A DNA stretch of 31,127 nt. Source: 0-14-3-00-41-53 sp041500225. Lineage in GTDB: Bacteria > Nitrospirota > Thermodesulfovibrionia > Thermodesulfovibrionales > SM23-35. Under the pieces are notes generated by a model that did no database searches, was not told the origin of the DNA, and worked only from the letters and a program-made list of their open reading frames with translations. The translations under genes and the position numbers were made by a program. Of this stretch, positions 7,614 to 15,290 are shown piece by piece. Every line of letters begins with the position of its first letter. The stretch's first letter is position 1. Where the stretch lies: NCBI GenBank assembly GCA_041500225.1, contig JBGQLV010000028.1, positions 1 through 31,127 of the forward strand. The letters run 5' to 3'.

Positions 7614-8768
7614 ATGGACTACTTTTTGACTGAAGATCAGTTAATGATAAAGGAAATGACAAGACAGATAGCAGAGGAAAAGGTTGTTCCTGTGAGAGAA
7701 GAACTTGATGACAAGGAAGAGTTTCCATGGGAGATAATGAAGGTGCTTGCCCAGTCAGACCTCTTCGGTCTTTTTATCCCTGAAGAATATGGAGGGCTTG
7801 GAAAAGGATGTCTCGAGTTATGCATTGCGGTTGAAGAACTCTCAAGGGCATGTCTTGGTGTGTCAACGACCTATGCGGCGAATGCCCTCGGTACATCTCC
7901 AATCCTTCTTTTCGGCTCTGAGGAGCAGAAGAAGAAATACCTGCCGGATATCGCGGCAGGGAAGAGACTTGTTGCCTTTGGTCTTACAGAGGCAAATGCA
8001 GGAAGCGATGCAGCGGGGATACAAACAACTGCAAAGCTCGACGGGAATGAATATGTATTGAATGGTACAAAGCAGTGGATTACTAACGGCGGCGAGGCTG
8101 AGGTTTATACAATTATTGCTATGACAGACAAGTCAAAAGGCGCAAGGGGAGCAGCTGCATTTATAGTTGAAAAAGGTACCCCGGGTTTTAACTTTGGTAA
8201 AAAAGAAAAAAAGATGGGCATAAGGGCATCTGCCACGAGGGAGCTTATTTTCGATAACTGCAGAGTCCCCAAGGATAATATCCTGAGCAGGGAGGGAATT
8301 GGGTTTATTATAACCATGAAGACCCTCGACAACGCAAGGACAGGTGTCGGTGCACAGGGTGTCGGCGTTGCGCAGGGTGCATTTGAAGAGGCAGTGAAAT
8401 TTGCAAGGAAGCGTGTCCAGTTCGGACAACCCGTAATAAGTTTTCAGGCTGTTCAGCATATGCTTGCAGATATGGCAACAGAGATAGAGGCAGCAAGGGC
8501 ACTCGTTTATTCAGTAGCAAGGTATATAGATAGCGGCGCAAAGGATGTAACAAAGGAATCAGCAATGGCAAAGGTCTTTGCAACAGATATGGCGATGCGG
8601 GTTACTACAAATGCAGTGCAGGTCATGGGTGGCTCAGGATATATGAGGGAATATCCTGTTGAGAAGATGATGCGTGATGCAAAAATCCTCCAGATTTATG
8701 AAGGGACTAATCAGATTCAAAGGAATGTCATCGGTCTATCATTAATAAAAGAGGCAGCAAAAAAGTAA
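7614..8768 (+). CDS. acyl-CoA dehydrogenase
   Basis: This FAD-dependent enzyme makes the alpha,beta double bond in an acyl-CoA and hands electrons to an electron transfer flavoprotein. It is 384 aa, the standard length. The N-terminal helical domain (FLTEDQLMIKEM) is followed by the FAD/substrate signature GLTEANAGSDAAG and WITNGG, then the C-terminal domain with RVQFGQPVISFQ, QVMGGSGYM and YEGTNQIQRN. Glu 363 of YEGTNQ is the catalytic base in the short-chain/butyryl-CoA type. A strong GGAGGAG site precedes the ATG. It is probably transcribed alone; the ETF genes at 24224-26199 are the likely electron acceptor. Chain length specificity cannot be read from the sequence. Confidence 0.95.
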   Translation: MDYFLTEDQLMIKEMTRQIAEEKVVPVREELDDKEEFPWEIMKVLAQSDLFGLFIPEEYGGLGKGCLELCIAVEELSRACLGVSTTYAANALGTSPILLFGSEEQKKKYLPDIAAGKRLVAFGLTEANAGSDAAGIQTTAKLDGNEYVLNGTKQWITNGGEAEVYTIIAMTDKSKGARGAAAFIVEKGTPGFNFGKKEKKMGIRASATRELIFDNCRVPKDNILSREGIGFIITMKTLDNARTGVGAQGVGVAQGAFEEAVKFARKRVQFGQPVISFQAVQHMLADMATEIEAARALVYSVARYIDSGAKDVTKESAMAKVFATDMAMRVTTNAVQVMGGSGYMREYPVEKMMRDAKILQIYEGTNQIQRNVIGLSLIKEAAKK

Positions 8769-8890
8769 ATCTCATTGTCTATCGTGGATGATAATATAAA
8801 TCTCCGTTATAACCTAAAAAATATTTTTTCCTATAATTATGCCTCTCAATAAATTAAGCGGATTGCATTTTTTGGGTGAATAAAGACAGT

Positions 8891-9415
8891 ATGAAAAAAA
8901 TCCTCATTGTCCCAATAGGAAGCGTTGACGCTGACATTCTGAGAGATATCGCCATTGCCCTTGGAAGGATATTTCGTTCTAAGGTTGAATTAGGCAAAGA
9001 AATACCCATTCCGCAGGATTCCTATGATTCTAAAAGAAGGCAGTATCACTCAACAATCATTTTCGGAAAGATGCAGGTTGTTAAACCAAAAAACTTTGAT
9101 TTAATGCTCGGTGTAACTGATGTAGATCTTTATGTACCGCAACTTAATTTTGTCTTTGGAGAGGCAGATGTATCCTCAGGTATTACAGTTATATCCCTGG
9201 CAAGGCTTAGACAGGAATTTTACGGACTCCGTCCAGATAAAAAACTTTTTTGTGAGCGGGCGATTAAAGAAGCAATTGATGAACTCGGGCATACTTATGG
9301 TCTTGACCACTGCCCTAACCCAAAATGCATCATGTATTTTTCGAATAGTATCAGAGATACAGATAGAAAAGGCCCGGGATTCTGCAATAACTGTAAAAAT
9401 AAGCTTGGTATCTAA
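8891..9415 (+). CDS. amzA: archaemetzincin-like protein with altered zinc motif
   Basis: This is a small metzincin-family protein of about 174 aa. Archaemetzincins carry HEXXHXXGXXH followed by a second, four-cysteine zinc site. Here the active-site region reads DELGHTYGLDHC: the first histidine is Asp 130 (codon GAT, one base from CAT), while the catalytic Glu, the second His, the Gly and the third His are kept. The cysteine site is complete, with HCPNPKCIM followed 16 residues later by CNNC. I favour ATG 8891 (MKKILIVPIGSVD), which matches the usual N-terminus of the family. An in-frame GTG at 8876 would add five residues. Asp can bind zinc, so activity is uncertain rather than excluded. 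No partner gene is evident; the DUF72 relic and the nitroreductase follow on the same strand. Confidence 0.85.
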   Translation: MKKILIVPIGSVDADILRDIAIALGRIFRSKVELGKEIPIPQDSYDSKRRQYHSTIIFGKMQVVKPKNFDLMLGVTDVDLYVPQLNFVFGEADVSSGITVISLARLRQEFYGLRPDKKLFCERAIKEAIDELGHTYGLDHCPNPKCIMYFSNSIRDTDRKGPGFCNNCKNKLGI

Positions 9416-9440
9416 ACCTGATTGCACAGGGTTTTAAGAG

Positions 9441-9593
9441 ATGGTTTATCATGAGAAAATAGGTTGCTGTGGATTTTCTGTATCAAAGGCGGAATACTCT
9501 GAGACAAATACCTACTTTATGTTTAACAATATTTTTGTGTACGAAAATGTACTGGCTTTCAAAAGGCTATTTGCAAAAAAGAATTTTGAGTAA
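9441..9593 (+). pseudogene. remnant of a DUF72 (YecE-like) gene
   Basis: A 50-codon frame from ATG 9441 to TAA 9591 begins MVYHEKIGCCGFSVSKAEY and continues through FMFNNIFVYENVLAF. The KIGCCGF...Y...F...V.E pattern is the N-terminus of the DUF72 TIM-barrel family, whose members are about 240 aa. Everything after the first 45 or so residues is missing, and the exported nitroreductase gene begins 18 bases later. I infer a deletion relic. It is independent of the archaemetzincin gene 25 bases upstream. Confidence 0.6.
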
Positions 9594-9610
9594 TAGGAAA
9601 TTTATGAATT

Positions 9611-10342
9611 ATGAATAAGGTAAAGAAATATGCATTTCTATTGGCTGTAATTGTAATCTGTACTGGTATAGTATTTGTTACTCCAATACACGCAGAAGAA
9701 AGAATTAAATCTATGCCGGAATATAAATCAGAAATAATAAAACTACCTGAGCCCAGATATGACAGTAGCACATCGGTTGAAGAAGCTTTGTTTAAAAGAA
9801 GGTCAATTAGAGATTACAAAGAAGGATCATTGAAACTTGCTGAAATTTCGCAGCTTCTCTGGGCTGCCCAGGGCATTACATATCCACGAGGTCTAAGAAC
9901 AGCTCCTTCTGCAGGAGCTCTCTACCCGCTTGAAATTTATGTGGTTGCTGGAAATGTAGATGGCCTTTTATATGGAATTTATAAGTATAAACCCCATAAA
10001 CATGAACTGGAGAGGGTTGTAAAGGGCGATAAAAGGATTGAACTATGTAATGCTGCTCTTGGCCAGCCTCCTGTTAGGAATGCTGCAGCAGTTATAGTAA
10101 TTTCAGCAATTTATGAACGGACAACAGTAAAATATGGAGAAAGAGGTATAAGGTATGTACATATGGAAGCAGGTCATGCAGCCCAGAATGTTTATCTGCA
10201 GACAGTCTCGCTAAATCTCGGGACATTGGTTATCGGAGCTTTTAATGATGATGGGGTGAAAAAGATTATGAAGATGGCTGACAGAGAACAGCCACTTTAT
10301 ATCATGCCAGTATCTCCCTTGAAGCCCTATACGAGCAGATGA
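9611..10342 (+). CDS. exported SagB/ThcOx-type nitroreductase-family protein
   Basis: This is an FMN-binding nitroreductase-fold oxidoreductase of 243 aa. The N-terminus is a signal peptide: lysines at 2-6, a hydrophobic core at about 7-24, and a cleavage site after HA at about 28. The mature part has the SagB-type signatures SVEEALFKRRSIRDYKEG, LSQLLWAAQGI-like text, LRTAPSAGALYPLEIYVV and HMEAGHAAQNVYLQ. SagB relatives oxidise azolines in peptide natural products, but most stand-alone exported members have no known substrate. I see no cyclodehydratase or precursor peptide nearby, so a role in peptide maturation is not supported. It lies convergent to the HhH-GPD gene. Confidence 0.85.
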   Translation: MNKVKKYAFLLAVIVICTGIVFVTPIHAEERIKSMPEYKSEIIKLPEPRYDSSTSVEEALFKRRSIRDYKEGSLKLAEISQLLWAAQGITYPRGLRTAPSAGALYPLEIYVVAGNVDGLLYGIYKYKPHKHELERVVKGDKRIELCNAALGQPPVRNAAAVIVISAIYERTTVKYGERGIRYVHMEAGHAAQNVYLQTVSLNLGTLVIGAFNDDGVKKIMKMADREQPLYIMPVSPLKPYTSR

Positions 10343-10382
10343 ATATTCCCTATTCTTACATTTTCTAACCCCTCTTCTTTTG

Positions 10383-10979
10383 CTACCTTAAGACATCTTT
10401 TCTTAACCTGATTAATCCTGCTTCAATTCTTGTAAAGACCAAACTTTTCCTGTTGTGCTTATTTAAATCTATACCAAGTTTTCGGGCAATTTTCTTTACT
10501 ATCAGCAAGGGCTCAGGGTTCGCCTTTTTCCAATAAGGTCTTAATTCCCGCAGGAAGATATTCACTGTTACCGGACCGATGCCGTAAAACTTTAATAATC
10601 TATTTTGTAAATCTTTCTTATCCTTAGAATTTTTGTGCAGTTTTTTTAGACTCCCATCGTATTCTTTTATAAGGGTTTCGCAAATTTTCAGGATCTTTGT
10701 TGATGTTTTAAAATCGTAACGGACATATCCACCTTCTCTCATAATTGGATTTACCAGGAAATCCCAGCCTGCCTCTAATATCTTTTGCGGCTCCAAGAGG
10801 TTATATTTTTTAAATGTTTTGTAAGTATTTTTTGCAATTGTTTCCGTTATCCTTGCACCGAAAAGGATGCTGGCTAAAAACCATTTAAAAATTTCATCAT
10901 CATTATTATTTTTTAATTCGATCCCTAATTCTTCGGAATATAACAGGCTTCTTTTTAATTTGTTTATATTAGATACCAT
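10383..10979 (-). CDS. HhH-GPD DNA glycosylase-like protein (endonuclease III superfamily)
   Basis: This is a probable base-excision repair protein of 198 aa from ATG 10979, preceded by AGGAGA about 12 bases upstream. The N-terminal half has the helical pattern FKWFLASILFGARI typical of the Nth/AlkA fold. The helix-hairpin-helix is LLKFYGIGPVTVNIFLREL (about 128-146). The catalytic Asp that follows the hairpin in Nth/AlkA is not obvious, and the C-terminal iron-sulfur cysteines of endonuclease III are absent. A longer TTG start at 11042 is possible but would overlap the Cys-rich frame upstream. Substrate specificity cannot be assigned. Confidence 0.7.
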   Translation of the reverse strand: MVSNINKLKRSLLYSEELGIELKNNNDDEIFKWFLASILFGARITETIAKNTYKTFKKYNLLEPQKILEAGWDFLVNPIMREGGYVRYDFKTSTKILKICETLIKEYDGSLKKLHKNSKDKKDLQNRLLKFYGIGPVTVNIFLRELRPYWKKANPEPLLIVKKIARKLGIDLNKHNRKSLVFTRIEAGLIRLRKDVLR

Positions 10980-11010
10980 TGAATCTTTAGCTCTCCTATT
11001 TAAGAATGAT

Positions 11011-11148
11011 TTATTTCCCTTTATAACCGGGACAACCTTCAAAACCTTTACAGCCTGTTTTTCTTAACTTACATTCCACATTTGTGCATATCGTGATATA
11101 CGCTTCTTTTGAGAGCTTTTTAATTCTTTCCGGCTTCTTGACTTCTTT
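11011..11148 (-). CDS. small Cys-rich reading frame (start codon unclear)
   Basis: A 45-codon frame, open after a stop at 11149-11151, ends at TAA 11011-11013. Its C-terminus reads CTNVECKLRKTGCKGFEGC followed by PGYKGK, a C-x4-C-x6-C-x5-C arrangement suited to zinc or iron-sulfur binding. The N-terminal part (KKPERIKKLSKEAYITI) also looks protein-like. There is no ATG, GTG or TTG before the cysteines. An ATG at about 11171 lies in another frame and would join after a one-base slip in the run of A's near 11148-11152. It therefore looks like a real small gene broken by a frameshift, or one with a rare start. It sits 32 bases upstream of the glycosylase-like gene on the same strand. Confidence 0.4.
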   Translation of the reverse strand, partial: KEVKKPERIKKLSKEAYITICTNVECKLRKTGCKGFEGCPGYKGK

Positions 11149-11261
11149 TTAATGGCACTTTTCATGCTCTATGTTTTAATTATACTCGAAAATTCGAAGC
11201 TTCTAAATGAGCATACTATGTAATCAATAAAATCAGATTTTGGTATAATGGTGAAGATATT

Positions 11262-11669
11262 ATGATAAAAACTGAAAATATTAAAGCCTTTGTAAGACAG
11301 ACTTTAGGTTGCGCATGTCCTGAAGAGGTATTTAAACGTATAGATTGTCAGTCCAATATTAAATTGAATGATAATATTTTATTAAGTAGTAAAATAAATA
11401 TCGGTAATAAGCTTCTCATATACGTCACAGAGATAAACGATCAAGATTCTATGAAACATACTTTGCCATTTCTTCTTAATATCGGAAAAAAGGAAAGAGA
11501 TAGTTCAGGATTTAATAGATTCCGCCTTGTTTTAGCAACTGATAAATTGGATGAGATAAAAGAAGTTGCAGATATTGTTTTCAAGACCATTGATAAGGAT
11601 GAAAGAATTCATTTGCACGTAATTTCTAAAAAAAATATTCAAATATTTTCAAATGAAAGTCTTTGTTAA
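11262..11669 (+). CDS. conserved-looking protein of unknown function
   Basis: The protein is 135 aa and I do not recognise a named family. The N-terminus has a CXC motif in FVRQTLGCACPEEVF and one further Cys shortly after; the rest alternates beta-like and helical segments (KLLIYVTEIN, FRLVLATDKLDEIKEVADIV, IHLHVISKKN). There is no signal peptide or membrane segment. It ends 12 bases before the threonine ammonia-lyase start, so the two are likely co-transcribed. A TATAAT at 11244-11249 lies only 12 bases before the ATG, and I see no clear -35. Confidence 0.65.
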   Translation: MIKTENIKAFVRQTLGCACPEEVFKRIDCQSNIKLNDNILLSSKINIGNKLLIYVTEINDQDSMKHTLPFLLNIGKKERDSSGFNRFRLVLATDKLDEIKEVADIVFKTIDKDERIHLHVISKKNIQIFSNESLC

Positions 11670-11681
11670 TAGTTTGACAGG

Positions 11682-12872
11682 ATGTTGAACATAAAGGACA
11701 TACAGAGGGCAGTAGAGAATATAAAGGACTTTGTCCATAAGACCCCTTTAATCTATTCCAACTCCTTTAGCAAAATGACAGGGGCTGAGGTTTATTTAAA
11801 GGCAGAAAACCTCCAGAAGACAGGCTCATTCAAGGTCAGGGGTGCATTTAATAAGATGATTAATGTAAGCGGTAAAGTTATTGCCGCATCTATGGGTAAT
11901 CATGCGCAGGCTGTTGCTTTTGCTGCAGGCAGGCTCGGGATAGATGCAAAGATAGTGATGCCGGTGATAGCCCCTATAGTAAAAGAAGAGGCTGCAAAGG
12001 GCTATGGTGCAGAGGTTGTGCTTTATGGAGAGAGTTTCAAAGAAGCACTGGAATATGCCCTTTCCCAGAAGGAACGTATTTTCATACATGCCTTTGATGA
12101 TGATGAGATAATCGCAGGGCAGGGGACTGTTGGAATAGAAATAACAGAGGATATAAAAGATGTGGACATTATTCTTGTGCCTGTCGGAGGAGGCGGACTT
12201 ATATCTGGAATCTCAATAGCAGTAAAATCTTTATCACCTAAAACAAAGGTAATCGGTGTCCAGACAGAGGCTGCTACATCAGCTTATTTTTCATACAGAG
12301 ATAAAAAAATATATGATAAGCCACCTTTACCCTCGCTTGCAGATGGAATAGCAATTGGCAGGATTGGAGATAAGCCATTTGAGATTATGAATAAATATGT
12401 GGATGACATAATTTTAGCGAGTGAGGACTATATTGCCATTGCAATACTCTTATTTCTGGAAAGGAAGAAACTCGTTGTGGAAGGCGCTGGGGCGGTTACA
12501 CTTGGTGCTTTACTGAGGAATAGAGAGAGGTTTATCGGGAAAAAAGTAGTTCTTGTTATTAGCGGCGGTAATATAGATTTCACACTTATAGACAGAATAA
12601 TTCATAAAGGTCTTTTAACGAGTGGCAGGATAGGCTCTTTTGAAGTAATTATTGATGATGTACCTGGAAGCCTTCATTCACTGACAGGTATAATAGCTTC
12701 CCACAGAGGTAATATCCTCAATGTTGCTCACGATAGATTTACAATAAACCTCCCTGTAGGTAAGACGAGGGTTATTTTAATAGTTGAGACTCGAAGTAAT
12801 GAACATTTAGAAGAAATTCTCTTAGACCTTACAGAGCAAGGTTATTTAATAAGAAAAAGAACAAAGAGTTAA
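11682..12872 (+). CDS. ilvA: threonine ammonia-lyase (catabolic type, with ACT domain)
   Basis: This PLP enzyme deaminates threonine (and serine) to 2-oxobutyrate, feeding isoleucine synthesis or catabolism. It is 396 aa, matching the short form with a single C-terminal ACT-like domain rather than the roughly 510 aa biosynthetic form. The PLP lysine is Lys 51 in GSFKVRGA. The glycine-rich phosphate loop is VPVGGGGLISG, and the C-terminal VLVISGGNID is also typical. The ACT-like domain begins at about 322 (SFEVIIDDVPGSLHSLTGII). The gene follows the unknown small gene at 12 bases. The usual alternatives, serine racemase or serine dehydratase, lack this ACT domain. Confidence 0.92.
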   Translation: MLNIKDIQRAVENIKDFVHKTPLIYSNSFSKMTGAEVYLKAENLQKTGSFKVRGAFNKMINVSGKVIAASMGNHAQAVAFAAGRLGIDAKIVMPVIAPIVKEEAAKGYGAEVVLYGESFKEALEYALSQKERIFIHAFDDDEIIAGQGTVGIEITEDIKDVDIILVPVGGGGLISGISIAVKSLSPKTKVIGVQTEAATSAYFSYRDKKIYDKPPLPSLADGIAIGRIGDKPFEIMNKYVDDIILASEDYIAIAILLFLERKKLVVEGAGAVTLGALLRNRERFIGKKVVLVISGGNIDFTLIDRIIHKGLLTSGRIGSFEVIIDDVPGSLHSLTGIIASHRGNILNVAHDRFTINLPVGKTRVILIVETRSNEHLEEILLDLTEQGYLIRKRTKS

Positions 12873-12901
12873 AGCATTAACCGATTAGTTGCATAAAAAA
12901 G

Positions 12902-13060
12902 GAGGCAGACATGCTGAAAAACCCCTGCAAAGCAACAAAATATAATCATGTTACACATAAATGCAAATTTAACGCTAAGTGCATTTTGCAAAAAGGCTGG
13001 CTGGCCAGGCTTGAGGGCCATAAGGTGTTGCTGGCAGGCCTTTTTCAGCACATCTGCCTC
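12902..13060. mobile_element. inverted-repeat element (MITE-like or large hairpin)
   Basis: GAGGCAGACATGCTGAAAAA at 12902-12921 is the near-perfect inverse of 13041-13060 (18 of 20 positions). Pairing continues inward with CCTGC and GCAAC against GTTGC and GCAGG. An inner hairpin pairs AAATGCA (12959-12965) with TGCATTT (12980-12986). There is no convincing gene inside. It lies between threonine ammonia-lyase and the asparaginase-type gene, in a 224-base gap. Confidence 0.7.
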
Positions 13061-13096
13061 TGTTTTAATAAAACTTTTTGTAACGGTTAGATTAAG

Positions 13097-13999
13097 ATGA
13101 TTTTATATGGTGTAGTAGTTCATGGCGGAGCAGGATCGCCTCCACATTTATCAGACGGATGTAAGAAAGCCTGTGAGTTGGCCTTTGGTCTACTTGAGGA
13201 AGACAGAAGCGCTTTGGATGCAGCAGTTGAAGCAGCCCGTGTCCTTGAAGATGACGGCAGATTTAATGCAGGGAGCGGCTCTGCTTTGCGCCTTGATGGA
13301 AAAACAGTTGAGATGGATGCAGCTGTTATGGATTCAAAGGGTAATATCGGAATAGTCATGGCAATAAAAAATGTAAAGAATCCGATATTGGTTGCACGGG
13401 CTGTTATGGAAACGCCACATGTTGCATTAGCAGGGGAAGGTGCGGCGGCATTTGCAAGGAAACGAGGTTTTAAAGCTTTTCATAAGGCTTCTCAGACTGC
13501 TCTGGAAAAATATAAAAGAGTGAAGCAGATAATAAAAGAAGGCAAATTAAGCGAAGAGGCTCTGCATTGGAAGGACCATAATATTGAATCGTTGTGGAAT
13601 TTTGAAGATATTTCTTATAAGGAAGTTTTCTGCGACACAATCGGGGCTGTTGCAATAGATAAACAAGGCATCCTTGCTGCTGCAAATTCAACTGGCGGAT
13701 TTCCGCCAATGATGCTGGGAAGGATAGGCGATAGTCCTATGATAGGTTGTGGATTCTATGCAGGTTCTGCATGCGCAATAGTTACTACGGGAATGGGCGA
13801 AGAGATTATAAAGAGGATGCTGGCAAAGACAGTATATGATATGGTATCAAGTGGTGAAGATATCGAAAAGGCTTGTGAAAAAGGCATTAACATATTTGCT
13901 CCTGGGATTAAAGTTGGGATTATAGCCATATCAAAAGAAGGCTTTACAGTGGCATCAAATACAGAAATGGCAAATTATGTTCTGGTTAAAGAGATATAA
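13097..13999 (+). CDS. iaaA: isoaspartyl peptidase / L-asparaginase (Ntn hydrolase)
   Basis: This is a plant-type asparaginase (asparaginase_2 family) of 300 aa, made as a precursor that cleaves itself before Thr 181 in CDTIGAV to give alpha and beta subunits. The family motifs are present: VVHGGAGS at the N-terminus, FNAGSGSALRLDG, MDAAVMD, then LAAANSTGG and GRIGDSPMIGCGFYA in the beta subunit, with TTGMGE at the end. It hydrolyses beta-aspartyl peptides and usually asparagine in the cytoplasm. There is no signal peptide. The cyclophilin-like gene follows after 12 bases, suggesting an operon. Confidence 0.92.
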   Translation: MILYGVVVHGGAGSPPHLSDGCKKACELAFGLLEEDRSALDAAVEAARVLEDDGRFNAGSGSALRLDGKTVEMDAAVMDSKGNIGIVMAIKNVKNPILVARAVMETPHVALAGEGAAAFARKRGFKAFHKASQTALEKYKRVKQIIKEGKLSEEALHWKDHNIESLWNFEDISYKEVFCDTIGAVAIDKQGILAAANSTGGFPPMMLGRIGDSPMIGCGFYAGSACAIVTTGMGEEIIKRMLAKTVYDMVSSGEDIEKACEKGINIFAPGIKVGIIAISKEGFTVASNTEMANYVLVKEI

Positions 14000-14011
14000 T
14001 CAGTAGGATTC

Positions 14012-14389
14012 ATGTCAACGCCTGTAATAATAAAGATAGGGGAGATAAAACTTTCAGCAGAACTTAATGACTCGCCTTCTGCTGAAAAGATCAAATTACT
14101 CCTTCCCCTTGAATTCTCCATGTCGAGATGGGGAGACGAATATTATGGTAATTGCGGTATTGATGCTGAGCTTTCTCAAGATGCAAGAGATGTTATGGAA
14201 GTGGGAGAACTGGCTGTATGGCCTACTGGTAAAGCTCTCTGTATATTCTTTGGCCCTACACCTGCGAGCAAAGGGAATGAACCCCGAGCAGTTTCTCCTG
14301 TAAACCCTGTTGGTAAACTGATTGGAAATCCCGAGGTCTTAGAAAAACTTGGAAGCTCTATTCATGTCAGGATAGAAATTTCGAAATAG
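14012..14389 (+). CDS. cyclophilin-like fold protein (TM1367/Cyclophil_like family)
   Basis: The protein is 125 aa and matches the small bacterial and archaeal cyclophilin-like family typified by TM1367. Signatures are the opening beta strand with a short loop (IKIGEIKLSAELNDSPSAEKI), LLPLEFSMSRWGDEYYG, the central VGELAVWPTGKALCIFFGPTP, and VNPVGKLIGN near the end. These proteins have the cyclophilin barrel but no proven prolyl isomerase activity. The start has AGGA five to six bases upstream and lies 12 bases after the asparaginase-type gene. Function is unknown. Confidence 0.85.
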   Translation: MSTPVIIKIGEIKLSAELNDSPSAEKIKLLLPLEFSMSRWGDEYYGNCGIDAELSQDARDVMEVGELAVWPTGKALCIFFGPTPASKGNEPRAVSPVNPVGKLIGNPEVLEKLGSSIHVRIEISK

Positions 14390-14487
14390 CGCAACTTCGA
14401 TTCTGAGAAATATTCCTTTGCACAGACTTTTTTGAATTCATCCTGGTGTTTGTCATTTTTCAATTTCGACTTACTTAGGAGAAAATT

Positions 14488-15237
14488 ATGAAAGCAAAAC
14501 GTAAGATAGTAGAATTTGATGAAACGCTTTGCAACGGCTGCGGCGAGTGCATACCTGCCTGTGCAGAAGGGGCTATCCAGATTATAAATGGTAAGGCCCG
14601 GCTGGTTTCAGAAAGTTATTGCGACGGTTTGGGTGCATGTTTAATAGAGTGTCCTCAAGGGGCCATTAGAATCATCGAAAGGGAAGCAGAGGTATTTGAT
14701 CAAGAAGCAGTGGAGGATTTTTTAAAAGAAAGAAAGCATGCTGAGAAGGCTGCAGAAATACAGTTACCTTGTGGTTGTCCATCAGGCAGTGTTCAAACGT
14801 TCAACTTATCTTGCATGGAAACCAACCAACCGCATTCTCAGGTAAGTATTACCTCATCTCTATCTCATTGGCCTGTACAAATCAAACTGGTGCCTGCGAC
14901 TGCACCATTTCTTAAAAGTGTAGATCTTCTTGTAGCTGCGGACTGCACGCCAGTGGCCTATCCTGAATTTCATCGCGATTTCCTGAAGGGCAGGGTAGTA
15001 TTAATAGGATGTCCCAAATTCGATGATGTCCAGGAGTACATCAAAAAATTTGCGGATATCTTCAGAGTAGCAGATATTAAGAGCGTCACTGTATTAGATA
15101 TGGAGGTTCCATGTTGCTCTGTATTACCTGTAATAGTCCGCAAAGGGATGGAAATTGCTAAAAAAGAGGTTCCAATAGAGGAGGTTGTTATCAGCACCCG
15201 TGGAGAGATACTCAAACGAGTTGAATGTGTAGCATAA
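14488..15237 (+). CDS. 4Fe-4S dicluster ferredoxin-domain protein
   Basis: The protein is 249 aa. The N-terminal ferredoxin domain has C15, C18, C21, C25 (CNGCGECIPAC) and a second motif C45-x5-C51-x3-C55 (CDGLGACLIEC), in which Leu 48 takes the place of the usual second cysteine. CDGLGAC is, to my recollection, common in this family, so the second cluster may be a [3Fe-4S] or otherwise modified. The C-terminal 150 residues have further cysteines (PCGCPSG, VAADCTPVAY, IGCPKFDD, VPCCSVLP) that may bind more metal or a disulfide. It is soluble with no signal. AGGAG lies upstream of the start. An electron-transfer role is likely; the partner is unknown. Confidence 0.85.
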   Translation: MKAKRKIVEFDETLCNGCGECIPACAEGAIQIINGKARLVSESYCDGLGACLIECPQGAIRIIEREAEVFDQEAVEDFLKERKHAEKAAEIQLPCGCPSGSVQTFNLSCMETNQPHSQVSITSSLSHWPVQIKLVPATAPFLKSVDLLVAADCTPVAYPEFHRDFLKGRVVLIGCPKFDDVQEYIKKFADIFRVADIKSVTVLDMEVPCCSVLPVIVRKGMEIAKKEVPIEEVVISTRGEILKRVECVA

Positions 15238-15290
15238 ATGGACAAAGAGCTTCGATAGATATAGAATTATGGATAATATGGGGGTGTTTT

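Noticed and set aside
9611..10342. SagB-type protein as part of a thiazole/oxazole peptide cluster
   Set aside because: No cyclodehydratase, precursor or transporter genes are nearby and the protein has its own signal peptide.
11244..11249. TATAAT as a promoter for the small unknown gene
   Set aside because: It is only 12 bases from the ATG and there is no -35 at a suitable distance; not strong enough to list.
12869..13051. 60-codon minus-strand frame in the inverted-repeat element
   Set aside because: It is explained by the palindromic element; composition is not protein-like and there is no ribosome binding site.
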